Source: Collimonas sp. PA-H2
GTDB taxonomy: Bacteria > Pseudomonadota > Gammaproteobacteria > Burkholderiales > Burkholderiaceae_D
DNA length: 64,000 nt
Reading direction: 5' to 3'
NCBI RefSeq assembly: GCF_002564105.1
Contig: NZ_PDBX01000001.1
Coordinates: 4,092,001 to 4,156,000 of the forward strand
The notes under the pieces were generated by a model. That model saw only the letters and a program-made list of their open reading frames with translations. It had not been told where the DNA came from and did not search any database. The first letter of the stretch is position 1. Every line of letters begins with the position of its first letter. Shown here piece by piece: positions 51,738-63,041 of this stretch. The translations under genes were made by a program, and so were the position numbers.

Positions 51738-53015
51738 ATGACCACAATTCGCTCGATACGCGTACTGGATGTGCGTTTCCCTACCTCGCAAATGCTGGAT
51801 GGCTCGGACGCCATGAATCCCGATCCCGATTATTCCGCCGCCTACGTGATCCTGGAAACCGACCAGCCAGGCCTGGAAGGCCACGGCCTGACCTTCACCA
51901 TCGGCCGCGGCAATGAAATCTGCTGTGCCGCCATCAAGGCCATGGAGCACCTGGTGGTCGGCCTCAAGCTGGACTGGATCAGCGCCGACATGGGGCGCTT
52001 CTGGCGCCACATCACCTCCGACAGCCAGCTGCGCTGGATCGGCCCGGACAAGGGCGCCATCCACCTGGCCACCGGCGCCGTGGTCAATGCGGTCTGGGAT
52101 CTGTGGGCCAAGGCCGAAGGCAAGCCGCTGTGGCAGCTGGTGACCGACATGTCGCCCGAAGAACTGGTGCGCGCCATCGATTTCCGCTACCTGACCGACT
52201 GCATCACGCCCGAAGAGGCGCTGGCGTTGCTGCGCGCCCAGGAGCCGGGCAAGGCCGAGCGCATCCGTTCGCTGCAGCAGGAAGGCTATCCCTGCTACAC
52301 CACCTCGGCCGGCTGGCTGGGTTATGAAGATGCCAAGTTGCGGCGCCTGTGCCAAGAGGCCATAGACAGCGGCTTCAACCATATCAAGCTCAAGGTCGGG
52401 CGCGACCTGGCCGACGATATCCGCCGCGTCACCATCGCCCGCGAGGTGATCGGCCAGGATCGGCAACTGATGATCGACGCTAACCAGGTGTGGGAAGTCG
52501 ACCAGGCCATCGCCTGGGTCAATCAGCTGGCTTTTGCCAAGCCCTGGTTCATTGAAGAGCCGACCAGCCCGGACGATGTCGAAGGACACCGCAAGATCCG
52601 CGAAGGCATAGGCGCGGTCAAGATCGCCACCGGCGAAATGTGCCAGAACCGTATCATTTTCAAGCAGTTCATCATGCGCGGCGCCATCGACGTGGTGCAG
52701 ATCGATTCCTGCCGCCTGGGCGGGGTCAACGAAATCCTGGCGGTGCTGCTGATGGCGGCCAAATACAAATTGCCGGTATGTCCGCATGCCGGCGGCGTCG
52801 GCTTGTGCGAGTATGTGCAGCATCTGTCGATGATCGACTATGTGTGCATATCCGGCAGCAAGGAAGGGCGGGTGACGGAGTATGTCGACCACCTGCATGA
52901 GCATTTTGTCGATCCTTGCGTGATCCGGGACGCCAACTACATGCCGCCTACCGCACCGGGGTTTTCGATTACGATGAAGCCGGAATCGCTGGAGAAATAC
53001 CAGTTCCGGGCTTGA
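51738..53015 (+). CDS. fucD: L-fuconate dehydratase (enolase superfamily)
   Basis: 425 aa from the ATG at 51738. All active-site residues of the characterised Xanthomonas enzyme are present one position earlier: Lys217 and Lys219 (HIKLKVG), Asp247 (MIDANQVW), Glu273 (FIEEPTSPDD), Glu300 (ATGEMCQNR) and His350 (CPHAGGVGL). GRGNEICCAAIKAMEHLVVG and LATGAVVNAVWDLWAKAEGKPLW are typical N-terminal capping-domain blocks. It dehydrates L-fuconate to 2-keto-3-deoxy-L-fuconate. The open frame extends upstream into the hydrolase gene, but homology starts at MTTIRSIRVLDVRFPTS. This gene identifies the whole locus. Confidence 0.95.
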   Translation: MTTIRSIRVLDVRFPTSQMLDGSDAMNPDPDYSAAYVILETDQPGLEGHGLTFTIGRGNEICCAAIKAMEHLVVGLKLDWISADMGRFWRHITSDSQLRWIGPDKGAIHLATGAVVNAVWDLWAKAEGKPLWQLVTDMSPEELVRAIDFRYLTDCITPEEALALLRAQEPGKAERIRSLQQEGYPCYTTSAGWLGYEDAKLRRLCQEAIDSGFNHIKLKVGRDLADDIRRVTIAREVIGQDRQLMIDANQVWEVDQAIAWVNQLAFAKPWFIEEPTSPDDVEGHRKIREGIGAVKIATGEMCQNRIIFKQFIMRGAIDVVQIDSCRLGGVNEILAVLLMAAKYKLPVCPHAGGVGLCEYVQHLSMIDYVCISGSKEGRVTEYVDHLHEHFVDPCVIRDANYMPPTAPGFSITMKPESLEKYQFRA

Positions 53016-53071
53016 GCAGGCAAGGCTGCCGGTTGGAATTTGCCGGCAGTTGTTCTATAAAGAATATGTGA

Positions 53072-53878
<807 letters not shown>

Positions 53879-53975
53879 CGCGGCCCGGCCTGATACGACT
53901 CGACAGGGGGCAGGCGCTTGCACGCACCTTGATAGATTGATTTAACGCGACCGGCCTTGCTGCCAGCCGTGCATC

Positions 53976-55571
53976 ATGAGAGTAGATATGCAGCAATCAG
54001 AAAACCCGGGCGAAGACAGGCAGGCCGAGGCCGCGCCGTCGGACTACATCATTTCCCTGGAAAACGTCACCAAGCGCTTCCCCGGCGTGCTCGCGCTGGA
54101 CAACTGCCGTTTCGACCTGCAGCGCGGCGAAGTGCATGCGCTGATGGGGGAAAACGGCGCCGGCAAATCGACCTTGATGAAAGTGCTGGCGGGCGTCTAC
54201 CCCAAGGATAGCGGCGAGATCCGCATCGAAGGGCATCTGGTGGAGATCCCCACTCCGCGCGCGGCGCAGGCGCTGGGCATAGGCATCATCCATCAGGAAC
54301 TGAACCTGATGAACCACCTGACCGCGGCGCAAAACATTTTCATCGGCCGTGAGCCGCGCGGCCGTTTCGGCATGTTTCTCGACGAAGAAGCGCTGAACCG
54401 TAAAACGCGCGAAATCTTCAAGCGCATGCGCCTGGATCTCGATCCTGCCACGCTGGTGAGCGAGCTGACCGTGGCCAAGCAGCAGATGGTGGAAATCGCC
54501 AAGGCCTTGTCCTTCGATTCGCGCGTGCTGATCATGGATGAACCGACCGCGGCGCTCAATAATGCGGAAATAGAGGACCTGTTCCGCATCATCCGGCAAC
54601 TGCAGTCGCATGGCGTCGGCATCATCTACATCTCGCACAAGATGGACGAATTGCGGCAAATCTCCAACCGCGTCACGGTCATGCGCGACGGCCAGTACAT
54701 CGCCACCGTGCCTACCGCCACCACTTCCATGGAAACCATCATCGGCATGATGGTAGGGCGCCAGATCGACAACAGCGGACCGCAGGTGCCCGACACTTCC
54801 GGCAACGAGATCGTGCTGGAGGTCAAAGGCCTGCAGCGCGGCGCCTTTATCAAGGATGTGAATTTCAGCCTGCGCAAAGGCGAGATCCTCGGCTTTGCCG
54901 GCTTGATGGGGGCCGGCCGCACTGAGGTTGCGCGTGCCGTCTTCGGCGCCGACCGCATCGATGCCGGCGAGATTCTGGTGCACGGCGCCAAGGTATCGAT
55001 CAGGTCGCCCAGGGATGCTGTGGCGCACGGCATCGGCTACCTGTCGGAAGACCGCAAGCATTTCGGCCTGGCTACCGGGCTGGACGTCAAGACCAATGTC
55101 GCCATGTCCAGCATGAACCGGTTCCTGAGCCAGGGTTTGTTCCTGGATCAGGCGGCAATCCGCGCTACTGCCCAGGGTTACGTGCGCCAGCTCAGCATCA
55201 AGACGCCCTCGGTCGACCAGCCGGTACGCCTGCTGTCTGGCGGCAACCAGCAAAAGATCGTGATCGCCAAATGGCTGCTGCGCGATTGCGATATCCTGTT
55301 TTTCGACGAACCCACGCGCGGCATCGATATCGGCGCCAAGAGCGAAATCTACAAGCTGCTGAACAGCCTGGCGGAGCAGGGCAAGGCGATTGTCATGATT
55401 TCCTCGGAGTTGCCGGAAGTGCTGCGCATGAGCCATCGCATCGTAGTCATGTGCGAGGGCCGCATCACCGGCGAACTGTCGGCCGCCGAAGCTTCGCAGG
55501 AAAAGATCATGCAGCTGGCGACATTGCGCGACGATAAACGCGACGGCCAGCGCACGGCCCAAGCTGCCTGA
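53976..55571 (+). CDS. Sugar ABC importer ATPase (RbsA/MglA type, two nucleotide-binding domains)
   Basis: 531 aa. Domain 1: Walker [10 protein letters not shown], signature [15 protein letters not shown] (degenerate, as usual in this family), Walker [12 protein letters not shown]. Domain 2: degenerate Walker [43 protein letters not shown]. This is the single-polypeptide ATPase of CUT2 importers for monosaccharides. The ATG at 53976 has no clear ribosome site; a second ATG at 53988 has GAGAG 5 nt before it and may be the true start. Permease and binding-protein genes follow in order. Confidence 0.94.
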   Translation: MRVDMQQSENPGEDRQAEAAPSDYIISLENVTKRFPGVLALDNCRFDLQRGEVHALMGENGAGKSTLMKVLAGVYPKDSGEIRIEGHLVEIPTPRAAQALGIGIIHQELNLMNHLTAAQNIFIGREPRGRFGMFLDEEALNRKTREIFKRMRLDLDPATLVSELTVAKQQMVEIAKALSFDSRVLIMDEPTAALNNAEIEDLFRIIRQLQSHGVGIIYISHKMDELRQISNRVTVMRDGQYIATVPTATTSMETIIGMMVGRQIDNSGPQVPDTSGNEIVLEVKGLQRGAFIKDVNFSLRKGEILGFAGLMGAGRTEVARAVFGADRIDAGEILVHGAKVSIRSPRDAVAHGIGYLSEDRKHFGLATGLDVKTNVAMSSMNRFLSQGLFLDQAAIRATAQGYVRQLSIKTPSVDQPVRLLSGGNQQKIVIAKWLLRDCDILFFDEPTRGIDIGAKSEIYKLLNSLAEQGKAIVMISSELPEVLRMSHRIVVMCEGRITGELSAAEASQEKIMQLATLRDDKRDGQRTAQAA

Positions 55572-55592
55572 CACCCGAATCACTTACCTACG

Positions 55593-56639
55593 ATGAAAAC
55601 CACCATGGCAAATACCCAGAATCCCGCGTCGCAGGCACAGCAGCCCGGCCAGGGCGCGCTCGCGGCTCTCAAGGCCAAGATCTTCCATCCCGCCACGCGG
55701 CAGAAGCTGCTGGCGTTCGCCAGCCTGCTGGCATTGCTGGTGTTTTTCAGCTTTGCCTCCTCCAATTTCCTTGAGATCGACAACCTGGTCAGCATCCTGC
55801 AGTCGACCGCCGTCAACGGCGTGCTGGCGATTGCCTGCACCTTCGTCATCATCACTGCCGGCATCGACCTGTCGGTAGGCACGCTGATGACCTTCTGCGC
55901 GGTCATGGCCGGCGTCTTCCTGACCTATATGGGATTGCCGATCTATGTCGGCATCGCCGCCGCCATTTTCTTCGGCGCCCTGTGCGGCTGGATTTCCGGC
56001 GTGCTGGTGGCCAAGCTCAAGATTCCCCCTTTCATCGCCACGCTGGGCATGATGATGCTGCTCAAGGGTTTGTCGCTGGTGATTTCCGGCACCAAGCCGA
56101 TCTATTTCAACGATACGCCGGGCTTCTCGGCCATCTCGCAGGATTCATTGATCGGCAGCCTGATTCCGGCGCTGCCGATTCCTAACGCCGTGCTCATCCT
56201 GTTCCTGGTGGCGATCGCCGCCGGCGTGATTCTCACCAAGACCATCTTCGGCCGCTATACCTTTGCGCTGGGCAGCAATGAAGAAGCGTTGCGGCTGTCG
56301 GGCGTCAACGTCGATTTCTGGAAGGTGGCGATCTATACTTTCAGCGGCGCCATCTGCGGCATCGCCGGCCTGCTGATCGCATCGCGCCTGAATTCGGCGC
56401 AGCCGGCGCTGGGGCAGGGCTACGAGCTGGATGCGATCGCAGCGGTGGTGATCGGCGGCACTTCGCTGTCGGGCGGCACAGGCACCATCCTCGGCACCAT
56501 CATCGGCGCCTTCATCATGAGCGTGCTGATCAACGGCCTGCGCATGATGTCGGTGGCGCAGGAATGGCAAACCGTGGTGACCGGCGTCATCATCATCCTG
56601 GCGGTGTACATGGATATCCTGCGCCGCCGGCGCCAGTGA
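55593..56639 (+). CDS. Sugar ABC importer permease (RbsC type)
   Basis: 348 aa with 8-10 membrane segments. NGVLAIACTFVIITAGIDLSVGTLMTF is the hallmark of CUT2 permeases, and SNEEALRLSGVNVDFWKVAIYTFSGAICGIAGLL the cytoplasmic coupling loop. VVIGGTSLSGGTGTILGTIIGAFIMSVLINGLRMM closes the fold. It pairs with the ATPase 21 bp upstream. L-fucose (or a short fucoside) is the expected cargo because the operon degrades L-fucose. Confidence 0.94.
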   Translation: MKTTMANTQNPASQAQQPGQGALAALKAKIFHPATRQKLLAFASLLALLVFFSFASSNFLEIDNLVSILQSTAVNGVLAIACTFVIITAGIDLSVGTLMTFCAVMAGVFLTYMGLPIYVGIAAAIFFGALCGWISGVLVAKLKIPPFIATLGMMMLLKGLSLVISGTKPIYFNDTPGFSAISQDSLIGSLIPALPIPNAVLILFLVAIAAGVILTKTIFGRYTFALGSNEEALRLSGVNVDFWKVAIYTFSGAICGIAGLLIASRLNSAQPALGQGYELDAIAAVVIGGTSLSGGTGTILGTIIGAFIMSVLINGLRMMSVAQEWQTVVTGVIIILAVYMDILRRRRQ

Positions 56640-56747
56640 AAAAAAACGAGCATCAAGAAAAGAGCATGAACAGGTTTTGTACGTGTACATGAAGTTCCGG
56701 GCAAGCGCAGCCAAGCCCGTCGTTGATAACCATAGAGGAGACTTGAA

Positions 56748-57686
56748 ATGATAAAGAGAAGAGCAGTGAACATTGCCATCGGCCTGGCGCTTGCGCTGGG
56801 ATTCAGCGCCGCGGCGACAGCGGATGAAGTATATATTCCGCTGATTTCCAAGGGCTTCCAGCATCAATTCTGGCAGGCAGTGAAGTCCGGCGCCGAGCAG
56901 GCTGCCAAGGATCTCAATGTCAAGGTATCGTTCGAAGGCCCGGAAACCGAAGCCATGGTCGACAAGCAGATCGACATGCTGTCGGCAGCCTTGGCCAAGA
57001 AGCCGAAGGCGATCGGCTTCGCCGCGCTGGACAGCAAGGCCGCCTTGCCATTGCTGAAGAAGGCGCAGGCCGCGCACATCCCGATTGTCGCGTTTGACTC
57101 GGGCGTAGACAGCGACATCCCGGTGACCACTGCCGCCACCGACAACAAGGCGGCAGCAGCGCTGGCGGCCGACAAGATGGCTGAACTGATCGGCAAGGAA
57201 GGCGAAGTGGCGGTGGTGGCGCATGACCAGACCAGCCGCACAGGCATCGATCGTCGCGACGGTTTCGTCGAGCGCATGAAAGCCTATCCCAAGATCAAGA
57301 TCGTCAGCATCCAGTACGGCGCCGGCGACCAGCTGAAGTCGACTGAGATCACCAAGTCCATCCTGCAAGCCTATCCGCACCTGAAGGGCGCTTTCGGCAC
57401 CAATGAAGGCTCGGCCATCGGCGTGCTCAACGGCGTCAAGGAAATGAAGCGCAAGCTGGTGATCGTCGGCTACGACTCCGGCAAGCAGCAGAAAGACGCA
57501 ATCCGCGACGGCAGCATGGCCGGCGCCATCACGCAAAACCCGGTCGGCATCGGCTACAAGACCGTGGAAGCTGCGGTCAAGGCGCTCAAGGGCGAGAAGC
57601 TGCCTAAGGTGATCGACACCGGCTTCTACTGGTACGACAAGAGCAACATCAGCGACCCCAAGATTGCTGCCGTGCTTTACGACTGA
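56748..57686 (+). CDS. Periplasmic sugar-binding protein of the ABC importer
   Basis: 312 aa with a signal peptide (MIKRRAVNIAIGLALALGFSAAATA). RbsB-type type-1 binding fold: VYIPLISKGFQHQFWQAVKSGAEQAAKDLNV, AIGFAALDSKAALPLLKKAQAAHIPIVAFDSGVDSDIP, TSRTGIDRRDGFVERMKAYP, KGAFGTNEGSAIGVLNGVKEM and VGYDSGKQQKDAIRDGSMAGAITQNP. It captures the sugar for the permease just upstream. Of the three ABC genes it has the strongest ribosome site (GAGGAGA, 7 nt). Confidence 0.94.
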   Translation: MIKRRAVNIAIGLALALGFSAAATADEVYIPLISKGFQHQFWQAVKSGAEQAAKDLNVKVSFEGPETEAMVDKQIDMLSAALAKKPKAIGFAALDSKAALPLLKKAQAAHIPIVAFDSGVDSDIPVTTAATDNKAAAALAADKMAELIGKEGEVAVVAHDQTSRTGIDRRDGFVERMKAYPKIKIVSIQYGAGDQLKSTEITKSILQAYPHLKGAFGTNEGSAIGVLNGVKEMKRKLVIVGYDSGKQQKDAIRDGSMAGAITQNPVGIGYKTVEAAVKALKGEKLPKVIDTGFYWYDKSNISDPKIAAVLYD

Positions 57687-57703
57687 TCTTTCAGGCTCCA
57701 TCA

Positions 57704-57731
57704 CGGGCCACAGCCAATAGGCGGTGGCCCG
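57704..57731 (+). promoter_or_regulatory. Hairpin between binding protein and porin
   Basis: CGGGCCAC and GTGGCCCG pair perfectly around a 12-nt loop, 18 bp after the stop, without T-run. It probably protects the abundant binding-protein mRNA end rather than terminating. Confidence 0.5.
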
Positions 57732-57917
57732 GCAATCCAGTGCAATAGCAGACTCCCGTGACGGGTGCTGCCGGTAGCTGGCGTCATCGACGCCAATGCC
57801 GGTTGCGATCTGCTGCGCGCTGGGATCATGCATCAGGCTTCTAACGAAGGTTCGACTCTATCTCCGGTGCTGAGAGGAGGGCGGTCGGACAAAATTTAAC
57901 TATAACGGGGACTCAAC

Positions 57918-58994
57918 ATGAAAAAACTTACATTGCAGTGCATGCAGGCGGCGGCAGCCACTGTGCTGATCGGCGCTGCCTGCAGCCAGGCGCAGGCACA
58001 GACCAGCGTCACCATCTACGGCCGGGTCGATGCCGGCGTCGATTACCAAAGCAGCGTCGCCCTGAAAGACGCCAGCGGCAACTTGACCGGCCAGACCGGC
58101 AGCAAGCTGGCGGCTTCCGGCAACCAGTGGGGCACCAGCATGATCGGCTTCAAGGGTACCGAGGACCTGGGCGGCGGCCTGGGCGCCTTCTTCCTGCTGG
58201 AATCCGGCTTCGACGCCACCAAGGGCACCACCAACGGCAGCGCCTTGTTCAATCGGCGTTCGTACGTCGGCCTGAACGGCGGCGCCGGTTCGATCAAGTT
58301 CGGCAAGAACCTGTTCATCGTCAACGACGTCTGGTACCTCGATCCGACCGGCCAGCAATTCATGGGCACCGCCAGCCTGGTCAAGGGCCGCAACTGGCCT
58401 GGCGCCAACAACGTCATCGAATACCAGACGCCGACCTGGAGCGGCTTCAACGCCACCGCCCAGACCAGCCTGGGCGAAAAAGCCGGTTCCACCAAGAATG
58501 GCCGCAGCGATGGCATCTCCCTGGTGTACACCAACGGCGGTCTTGAACTGCGCGGCATTTATGACGTGATCCGCGACACCAATGGCCGCTATACCGATGT
58601 CTACACGGCGTCCAAGGATCTGATCGTGGGCGGCACTTACACGATAGATCAGCTGAAGCTGTTTGCCGGCTACGAGAATATCTCTGCTCCGGATACCGCC
58701 GCGCCCACTGCGCCCGACAAGCTGAATCACTACTGGATAGGCGCCAACTACGCAGTGACGCCGGCCCTGACCCTGATCGGCGGCGCCTTCCACGCCAAGC
58801 TCAACCATGACGCCGGCAGCGCCAGCCTGTTCATGGTTGGCGCCAATTACAACCTGTCGAAACGTACGCTGTTGTACGCGGCCGTCGGCACGGTGCGCAA
58901 CAAAGGCAATGCCGACTTTGGCACCGAGTTCGACAATCCTTTGCCGGGACATGCGCAGAATGGCGGCTATGCCGGTATCAGCCATTCGTTCTAA
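57918..58994 (+). CDS. Outer-membrane porin (Gram-negative general type)
   Basis: 358 aa with a signal peptide (LQCMQAAAATVLIGAACSQAQA) and then the betaproteobacterial porin opening QTSVTIYGRVDAGVDYQSS. RGxxGFKGTEDLGGGLGAFFLLESGFDATKG, LFNRRSYVGLNGGAGSIKFGKNLF and the C-terminal YAGISHSF with final Phe are typical of trimeric 16-strand porins. In a fucose operon it probably gives the sugar outer-membrane access, although such porins are rarely selective. It is followed by a terminator. Confidence 0.93.
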   Translation: MKKLTLQCMQAAAATVLIGAACSQAQAQTSVTIYGRVDAGVDYQSSVALKDASGNLTGQTGSKLAASGNQWGTSMIGFKGTEDLGGGLGAFFLLESGFDATKGTTNGSALFNRRSYVGLNGGAGSIKFGKNLFIVNDVWYLDPTGQQFMGTASLVKGRNWPGANNVIEYQTPTWSGFNATAQTSLGEKAGSTKNGRSDGISLVYTNGGLELRGIYDVIRDTNGRYTDVYTASKDLIVGGTYTIDQLKLFAGYENISAPDTAAPTAPDKLNHYWIGANYAVTPALTLIGGAFHAKLNHDAGSASLFMVGANYNLSKRTLLYAAVGTVRNKGNADFGTEFDNPLPGHAQNGGYAGISHSF

Positions 58995-59050
58995 GGCATA
59001 AGTCGCGGGTCTTGCTAGCGTCTCGCCGATCTTGCCGGATCTCCGAGGTT

Positions 59051-59091
59051 GAGGCAGCAGTTACAGCAATGTCGCTGTTGCCTCTTTTTTT
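59051..59091 (+). terminator. Rho-independent terminator of the porin gene
   Basis: GAGGCAGCAG pairs with CTGTTGCCTC (one G.T pair) across a 14-nt loop, followed by seven T. Confidence 0.85.
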
Positions 59092-59182
59092 GATTGCATT
59101 CAGCCTCTGGCCCGGGCATGGATGGTGCGGACGTTGAAGAAATTTTCAAATCGGGGCTGCTACATAACTGGAGACGAGCGTC

Positions 59183-62100
59183 ATGACGAAAAGAAAAAAT
59201 GCTGAATTTCTTCCTGCTGTCGCTGCAACGATCACATCGGCTAAAGGCGTACCGGCCAATCCCTCGCGGCGCAAATTGCTGAGCCAGATGACGGCGCTGG
59301 CGGCATCGCCGCTGGTGGCCGCTTGCGGCGGCGGCAGTGCCGACAGTCCCAATGCAGCGATTGCGTCTGCCACCCCCAAGGCCAGTAGCAAAGCCGATCT
59401 GCCCGGCATAGCGCGGACCGCGCCGATCGCCGGCAACGCCAGCCAGAACCTGTTCTACCAGGCTGCCGGCAACGACTGGGCCAGCACCTGGCTGCCGATC
59501 GGCAATGGCCGCGCAGGCGCCATGCTGGCGGGCGGCGTGCTGCTGGAGCAGATGCAATTCAATGAGCAGAGTTTGTGGACCGGCACCAACAATTATGATG
59601 GCGCTGACTATGGCGATCCCTTCGGCAGCTATCAGAACTTCGGCAACCTTTCTCTGTCCTTGGGCGCCAGCCTGCCGCCGGCGATCACTTCGCCGAATGT
59701 CAGCGCCAGCGCTTCCAGTGCAGGCGAGGGCATCTTGTCCACCGTTGACGGCAATCTCAGCAGCAAGTGGTGCATCGTCAGTCCGCCGAACCTGGTCACC
59801 TGGCAGGCAACGCTCTCCGGTGCCGCCGTAATTTCCACTTACACACTGACTTCCGCCAACGACGTGCCTGCAAGGGATCCTCTCAAGTGGGTGGTATCCG
59901 GTTCCAATAACGGCAGCAGCTGGACTGTGCTGGATAGCCAGAATTTCACGGCCACCCCGTTCGCCAACCGGGGGCAGGCAAATAGCTACACGTTTTCAAA
60001 CGCCACTGCATTTAGTTTTTACAAGATCGATTTCACGGTATCGGCAGCCGCGCTCAACGAAGGTCATTTCCAGATTGCGGAAATAGGATTGAACGGCGTG
60101 AGCCTGTTGCAAAACCCGTCGTCGCAGTCGCTCTATGCTTTCTCGCCGTCCGGCCATGGCATGGGCGCGCTGACCAGTTCCGGCAGCGAGCGCATCGACA
60201 GTTCTGTCGACGGCAAGGCGGATACCAAATGGTGCGTGTTCGTGAATCCGGGCGAGATCGTGCAATGGCAGATGGATCTGGGAGCGGCACAGACCATTTC
60301 CAGCTATGCCCTGACCAGCGCCAATGACGTACCCGCGCGCGACCCGCAGATCTGGACGCTGGCGGGCTCGAACGACGGCGTCAGCTGGACCCAGCTGGAC
60401 AGCAAATCGATAGCGCCGTTCTCGGCGCGCGGGATGCAGCAGACTTTTGCATTGAGCGGTTCGACCGGCTATCGCTACTGGCGCTTCAGCTTTGATACCT
60501 CCAAATGCCCGGCGGATGCAGGCGCTGGCGATCCCAAGAAGGGACATTTCCAGATTGCAGATGTTGTGCTGGACGGCTCAGCGTTTACCACCGCAGGCAA
60601 GGCTGTCGCCTGCGAATACGAACGGCGCCTGAATCTGCAGAACGGCCTGCAGACCACCAGCTATCTTTACGGCGGCAATTATTTCATCCGCGAGACGTTT
60701 GCCAGCAAGGCCGACAACCTGATCGTCATGCAGCTGCGGTCGGAAACGCCGGGAGGCTTGTCCGGCCTGTTGCAGCTGGCGTCCGGGCAATCTGGCGACG
60801 CCATCACGGCCTTGGTTTCAGCTAATGAAGAAAGCCTGTCCTTCAGCAACAGCCTGGCCGACAACAGCCTGAAGTACGCCGCCAAGGCGCGCTTGATCCG
60901 CAGCAATGGCAGCGCTACGCAGAGCGGTGCGAATATCAAGTTCAGCGGCTGCGACAGCATTCTGCTGCTGCTGGATGCCAGGACCAATTACGCGGCGAGC
61001 TATAGCGGCGGCTGGCGCAGCGGCAGCGACCCGCTCGCCGTGGCCAATGCAAGCCTTGGCGCGGCTGCGGCGCTATCGTTCGCCAATCTGTACGCCTCGC
61101 ATTTTTCGGATTTCCAGCCTCTGATGGCGGCAGTGGACGTCAACTGGGGCCGCAGCGCAGCCTCCTTGAAGAATCTGCCGACAGATGTGCGCCTGAGTGC
61201 TTATGGAAGTTCCGGCAGCAGCTCAGACCCGACGCTGGAACAGACGATGTTCAACTACAGCCGCTATCTGCTGGCCAGTTGTTCGCGCGCCGGCGGCTTG
61301 CCAGCCAATCTGCAGGGCTTATGGAACAACTCCAACAGCCCGGCCTGGCATAGCGATTATCATAATAATATCAATATACAGATGAACTACTGGGGAGCGG
61401 AAAGCACCGCCTTGCCGGACAGCCATTTGCCATTGATCGATTTCGTCGGCCAGGCGGCCGAACCTTGCCGCATCGCTTCGAAAAAGCAGTTCGGCAGCAA
61501 TGTGAAGGGCTGGACGGCGCGTACCAGCCAAAGCATTTTTGGTGGCAACAGCTGGGATTGGAACAATGTCTCCAGCGCCTGGTATGCGCTGCACCTGTTC
61601 GAACACTTTGCGTTCACCCAGGATAGAAATTATTTGAAAAATACGGCGTATCCGATCATCAAGGAGATCTGCCAGTTCTGGGAAGGCCGTCTGAAGACAC
61701 GCGCCGACGGCAAGCTGGTGTCGCCCAATGGCTGGTCGCCGGAACACGGACCGGTCGAAGATGGCGTGATGTACGATCAGCAGATCATCTGGGACTTGTT
61801 CCAGAATTATCAGGATGCGGCCAAGGTTCTGAACCTTGACGCGGATTATCAAGCCACGATAGCGGCCATGCAGGCAAACCTTGCGCCGAACAAGGTCGGC
61901 AGCTGGGGCCAGTTGCAGGAATGGCAGGAAGACATTGACGATCCCAACGATATCCACCGCCACACTTCGCATTTGTTTGCCGTGTATCCGGGCCGCCAGG
62001 TCACCGTCTCGAAAACCCCCGCCTTCGCCGCCGCTGCCCTGGTTTCGCTCAAGGCGCGCTGCGGCGAGAAGGCGGGCGCGCCGTTCACCGCGGCCACCGT

Positions 62101-62521
62101 GTCGGGCGACAGCCGCCGCTCGTGGACCTGGCCGTGGCGCTGCGCCTTGTTCGCACGGCTGGGAGATGCCGAACGGGCGCAAACGATGCTGCGTGGCCTG
62201 CTGACCTATAACACCATGAATAACCTGTTTTGCTCGCACCCTCCGTTCCAGATAGATGGCAACCTGGGCATTTCCGGTGCGGTTGCCGAGATGCTGTTGC
62301 AAAGCCATGAGGGCGTCATCGTATTGCTGCCGGCATGTCCCGCCGCCTGGCAGGCCGCGGGCTCATTTACCGGCTTGCGCGCAAGGGGCGGCTACAAGGT
62401 CAGCTGCGCCTGGAGCAACGGCGTGGTGACCTCGTACAGCATCATTGCCGACAAGGCGCCTGACAAATCGGCGGTGAAGGTCAGTGTGAATGGCATGGTG
62501 AACAATGTTGTTCCTGCATAA
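59183..62521 (+). CDS. GH95 alpha-L-fucosidase, Tat lipoprotein with two inserted discoidin-like modules
   Basis: 1112 aa, larger than the usual ~780. Export: SRRKLLSQM (Arg29-Arg30) is a Tat motif, followed by a lipobox at Cys48, so it is a folded-export lipoprotein. The GH95 N-domain begins at [31 protein letters not shown] and is interrupted at ~166. Two modules (~170-306 and ~322-466) share [16 protein letters not shown]...GSN.G.SWT.LDS and GHFQIA, i.e. an F5/8-type-C (CBM32-like) pair. GH95 resumes near 470 ([22 protein letters not shown]). Catalytic region: [18 protein letters not shown] (candidate acid Glu854) and QIDGNLGIS (candidate base Asp1025). It releases L-fucose for the operon upstream. 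Confidence 0.93.
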   Translation: MTKRKNAEFLPAVAATITSAKGVPANPSRRKLLSQMTALAASPLVAACGGGSADSPNAAIASATPKASSKADLPGIARTAPIAGNASQNLFYQAAGNDWASTWLPIGNGRAGAMLAGGVLLEQMQFNEQSLWTGTNNYDGADYGDPFGSYQNFGNLSLSLGASLPPAITSPNVSASASSAGEGILSTVDGNLSSKWCIVSPPNLVTWQATLSGAAVISTYTLTSANDVPARDPLKWVVSGSNNGSSWTVLDSQNFTATPFANRGQANSYTFSNATAFSFYKIDFTVSAAALNEGHFQIAEIGLNGVSLLQNPSSQSLYAFSPSGHGMGALTSSGSERIDSSVDGKADTKWCVFVNPGEIVQWQMDLGAAQTISSYALTSANDVPARDPQIWTLAGSNDGVSWTQLDSKSIAPFSARGMQQTFALSGSTGYRYWRFSFDTSKCPADAGAGDPKKGHFQIADVVLDGSAFTTAGKAVACEYERRLNLQNGLQTTSYLYGGNYFIRETFASKADNLIVMQLRSETPGGLSGLLQLASGQSGDAITALVSANEESLSFSNSLADNSLKYAAKARLIRSNGSATQSGANIKFSGCDSILLLLDARTNYAASYSGGWRSGSDPLAVANASLGAAAALSFANLYASHFSDFQPLMAAVDVNWGRSAASLKNLPTDVRLSAYGSSGSSSDPTLEQTMFNYSRYLLASCSRAGGLPANLQGLWNNSNSPAWHSDYHNNINIQMNYWGAESTALPDSHLPLIDFVGQAAEPCRIASKKQFGSNVKGWTARTSQSIFGGNSWDWNNVSSAWYALHLFEHFAFTQDRNYLKNTAYPIIKEICQFWEGRLKTRADGKLVSPNGWSPEHGPVEDGVMYDQQIIWDLFQNYQDAAKVLNLDADYQATIAAMQANLAPNKVGSWGQLQEWQEDIDDPNDIHRHTSHLFAVYPGRQVTVSKTPAFAAAALVSLKARCGEKAGAPFTAATVSGDSRRSWTWPWRCALFARLGDAERAQTMLRGLLTYNTMNNLFCSHPPFQIDGNLGISGAVAEMLLQSHEGVIVLLPACPAAWQAAGSFTGLRARGGYKVSCAWSNGVVTSYSIIADKAPDKSAVKVSVNGMVNNVVPA

Positions 62522-62603
62522 GTCAGGCCGCAAACCCTGATCAAAGAGGGAGCTTGGATCGGAATGTGAGTTGCGGCAGGGCTGCCGGCGGGAGATGCTG
62601 CTG

Positions 62604-62638
62604 CTGCGCCAAAACAAGCAACATTTGTTTTGGCGCAG
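62604..62638. terminator. Hairpin between convergent GH95 and yggX
   Basis: CTGCGCCAAAACAA and its exact 14-bp complement around a 7-nt loop, without a long T-run. Located between converging stops, so probably a shared bidirectional terminator. Confidence 0.6.
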
Positions 62639-62674
62639 AGGAGGGCGGGAAGGGAGTTCTTCTGTAAAGCCTGC

Positions 62675-62947
62675 TTATTCCGTTGGCGGCACATAGCCGG
62701 TAGCGGCGTCGGCGCCGTCGCCGAAGAAGTGCTTTTCCATCTGCACCGCCAGGTATTTGCGAGCCCGCACATCGGCCAGGTTCAGGCGGTTTTCGTTGAC
62801 CAGCATGGTCTGGTGCTTGAGCCAGCCGGCCCAGGCTTCTTTCGAAACGCTCTCATAGATGCGCTTGCCCAGTTCGCCCGGGTAAGGAGGGAAGTCGAGG
62901 CCCTCGGCTTCTTTGTCGAGCTTGATGCAATGAATGGTGCGTGCCAT
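62675..62947 (-). CDS. yggX: Probable Fe(2+)-trafficking/oxidative-damage-protection protein
   Basis: 90 aa with the whole YggX signature: [78 protein letters not shown]. The conserved Cys7 and the WxxWxxxQTMLxNE segment are intact. It is linked to labile iron handling and Fe-S cluster protection against oxidants. The C-terminus [11 protein letters not shown] is slightly longer than in E. coli. It is 94 bp downstream of argA in the same orientation. Confidence 0.96.
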   Translation of the reverse strand: MARTIHCIKLDKEAEGLDFPPYPGELGKRIYESVSKEAWAGWLKHQTMLVNENRLNLADVRARKYLAVQMEKHFFGDGADAATGYVPPTE

Positions 62948-63041
62948 GGTTTTTCCTTGTAGATGATGCGAGCCCGGGCAACAGGCTCACTAATAAGATC
63001 AATAGATTGGAGGATGGTTCGACTGGCGCCTGATCTTGATT

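Noticed and set aside
53997..55583. A 528-codon open frame on the - strand
   Set aside because: Antisense to the clear two-domain ABC ATPase; no domain resemblance.
56145..57833. A 562-codon open frame on the - strand
   Set aside because: Runs opposite the permease and binding-protein genes, both of which have complete family motifs.
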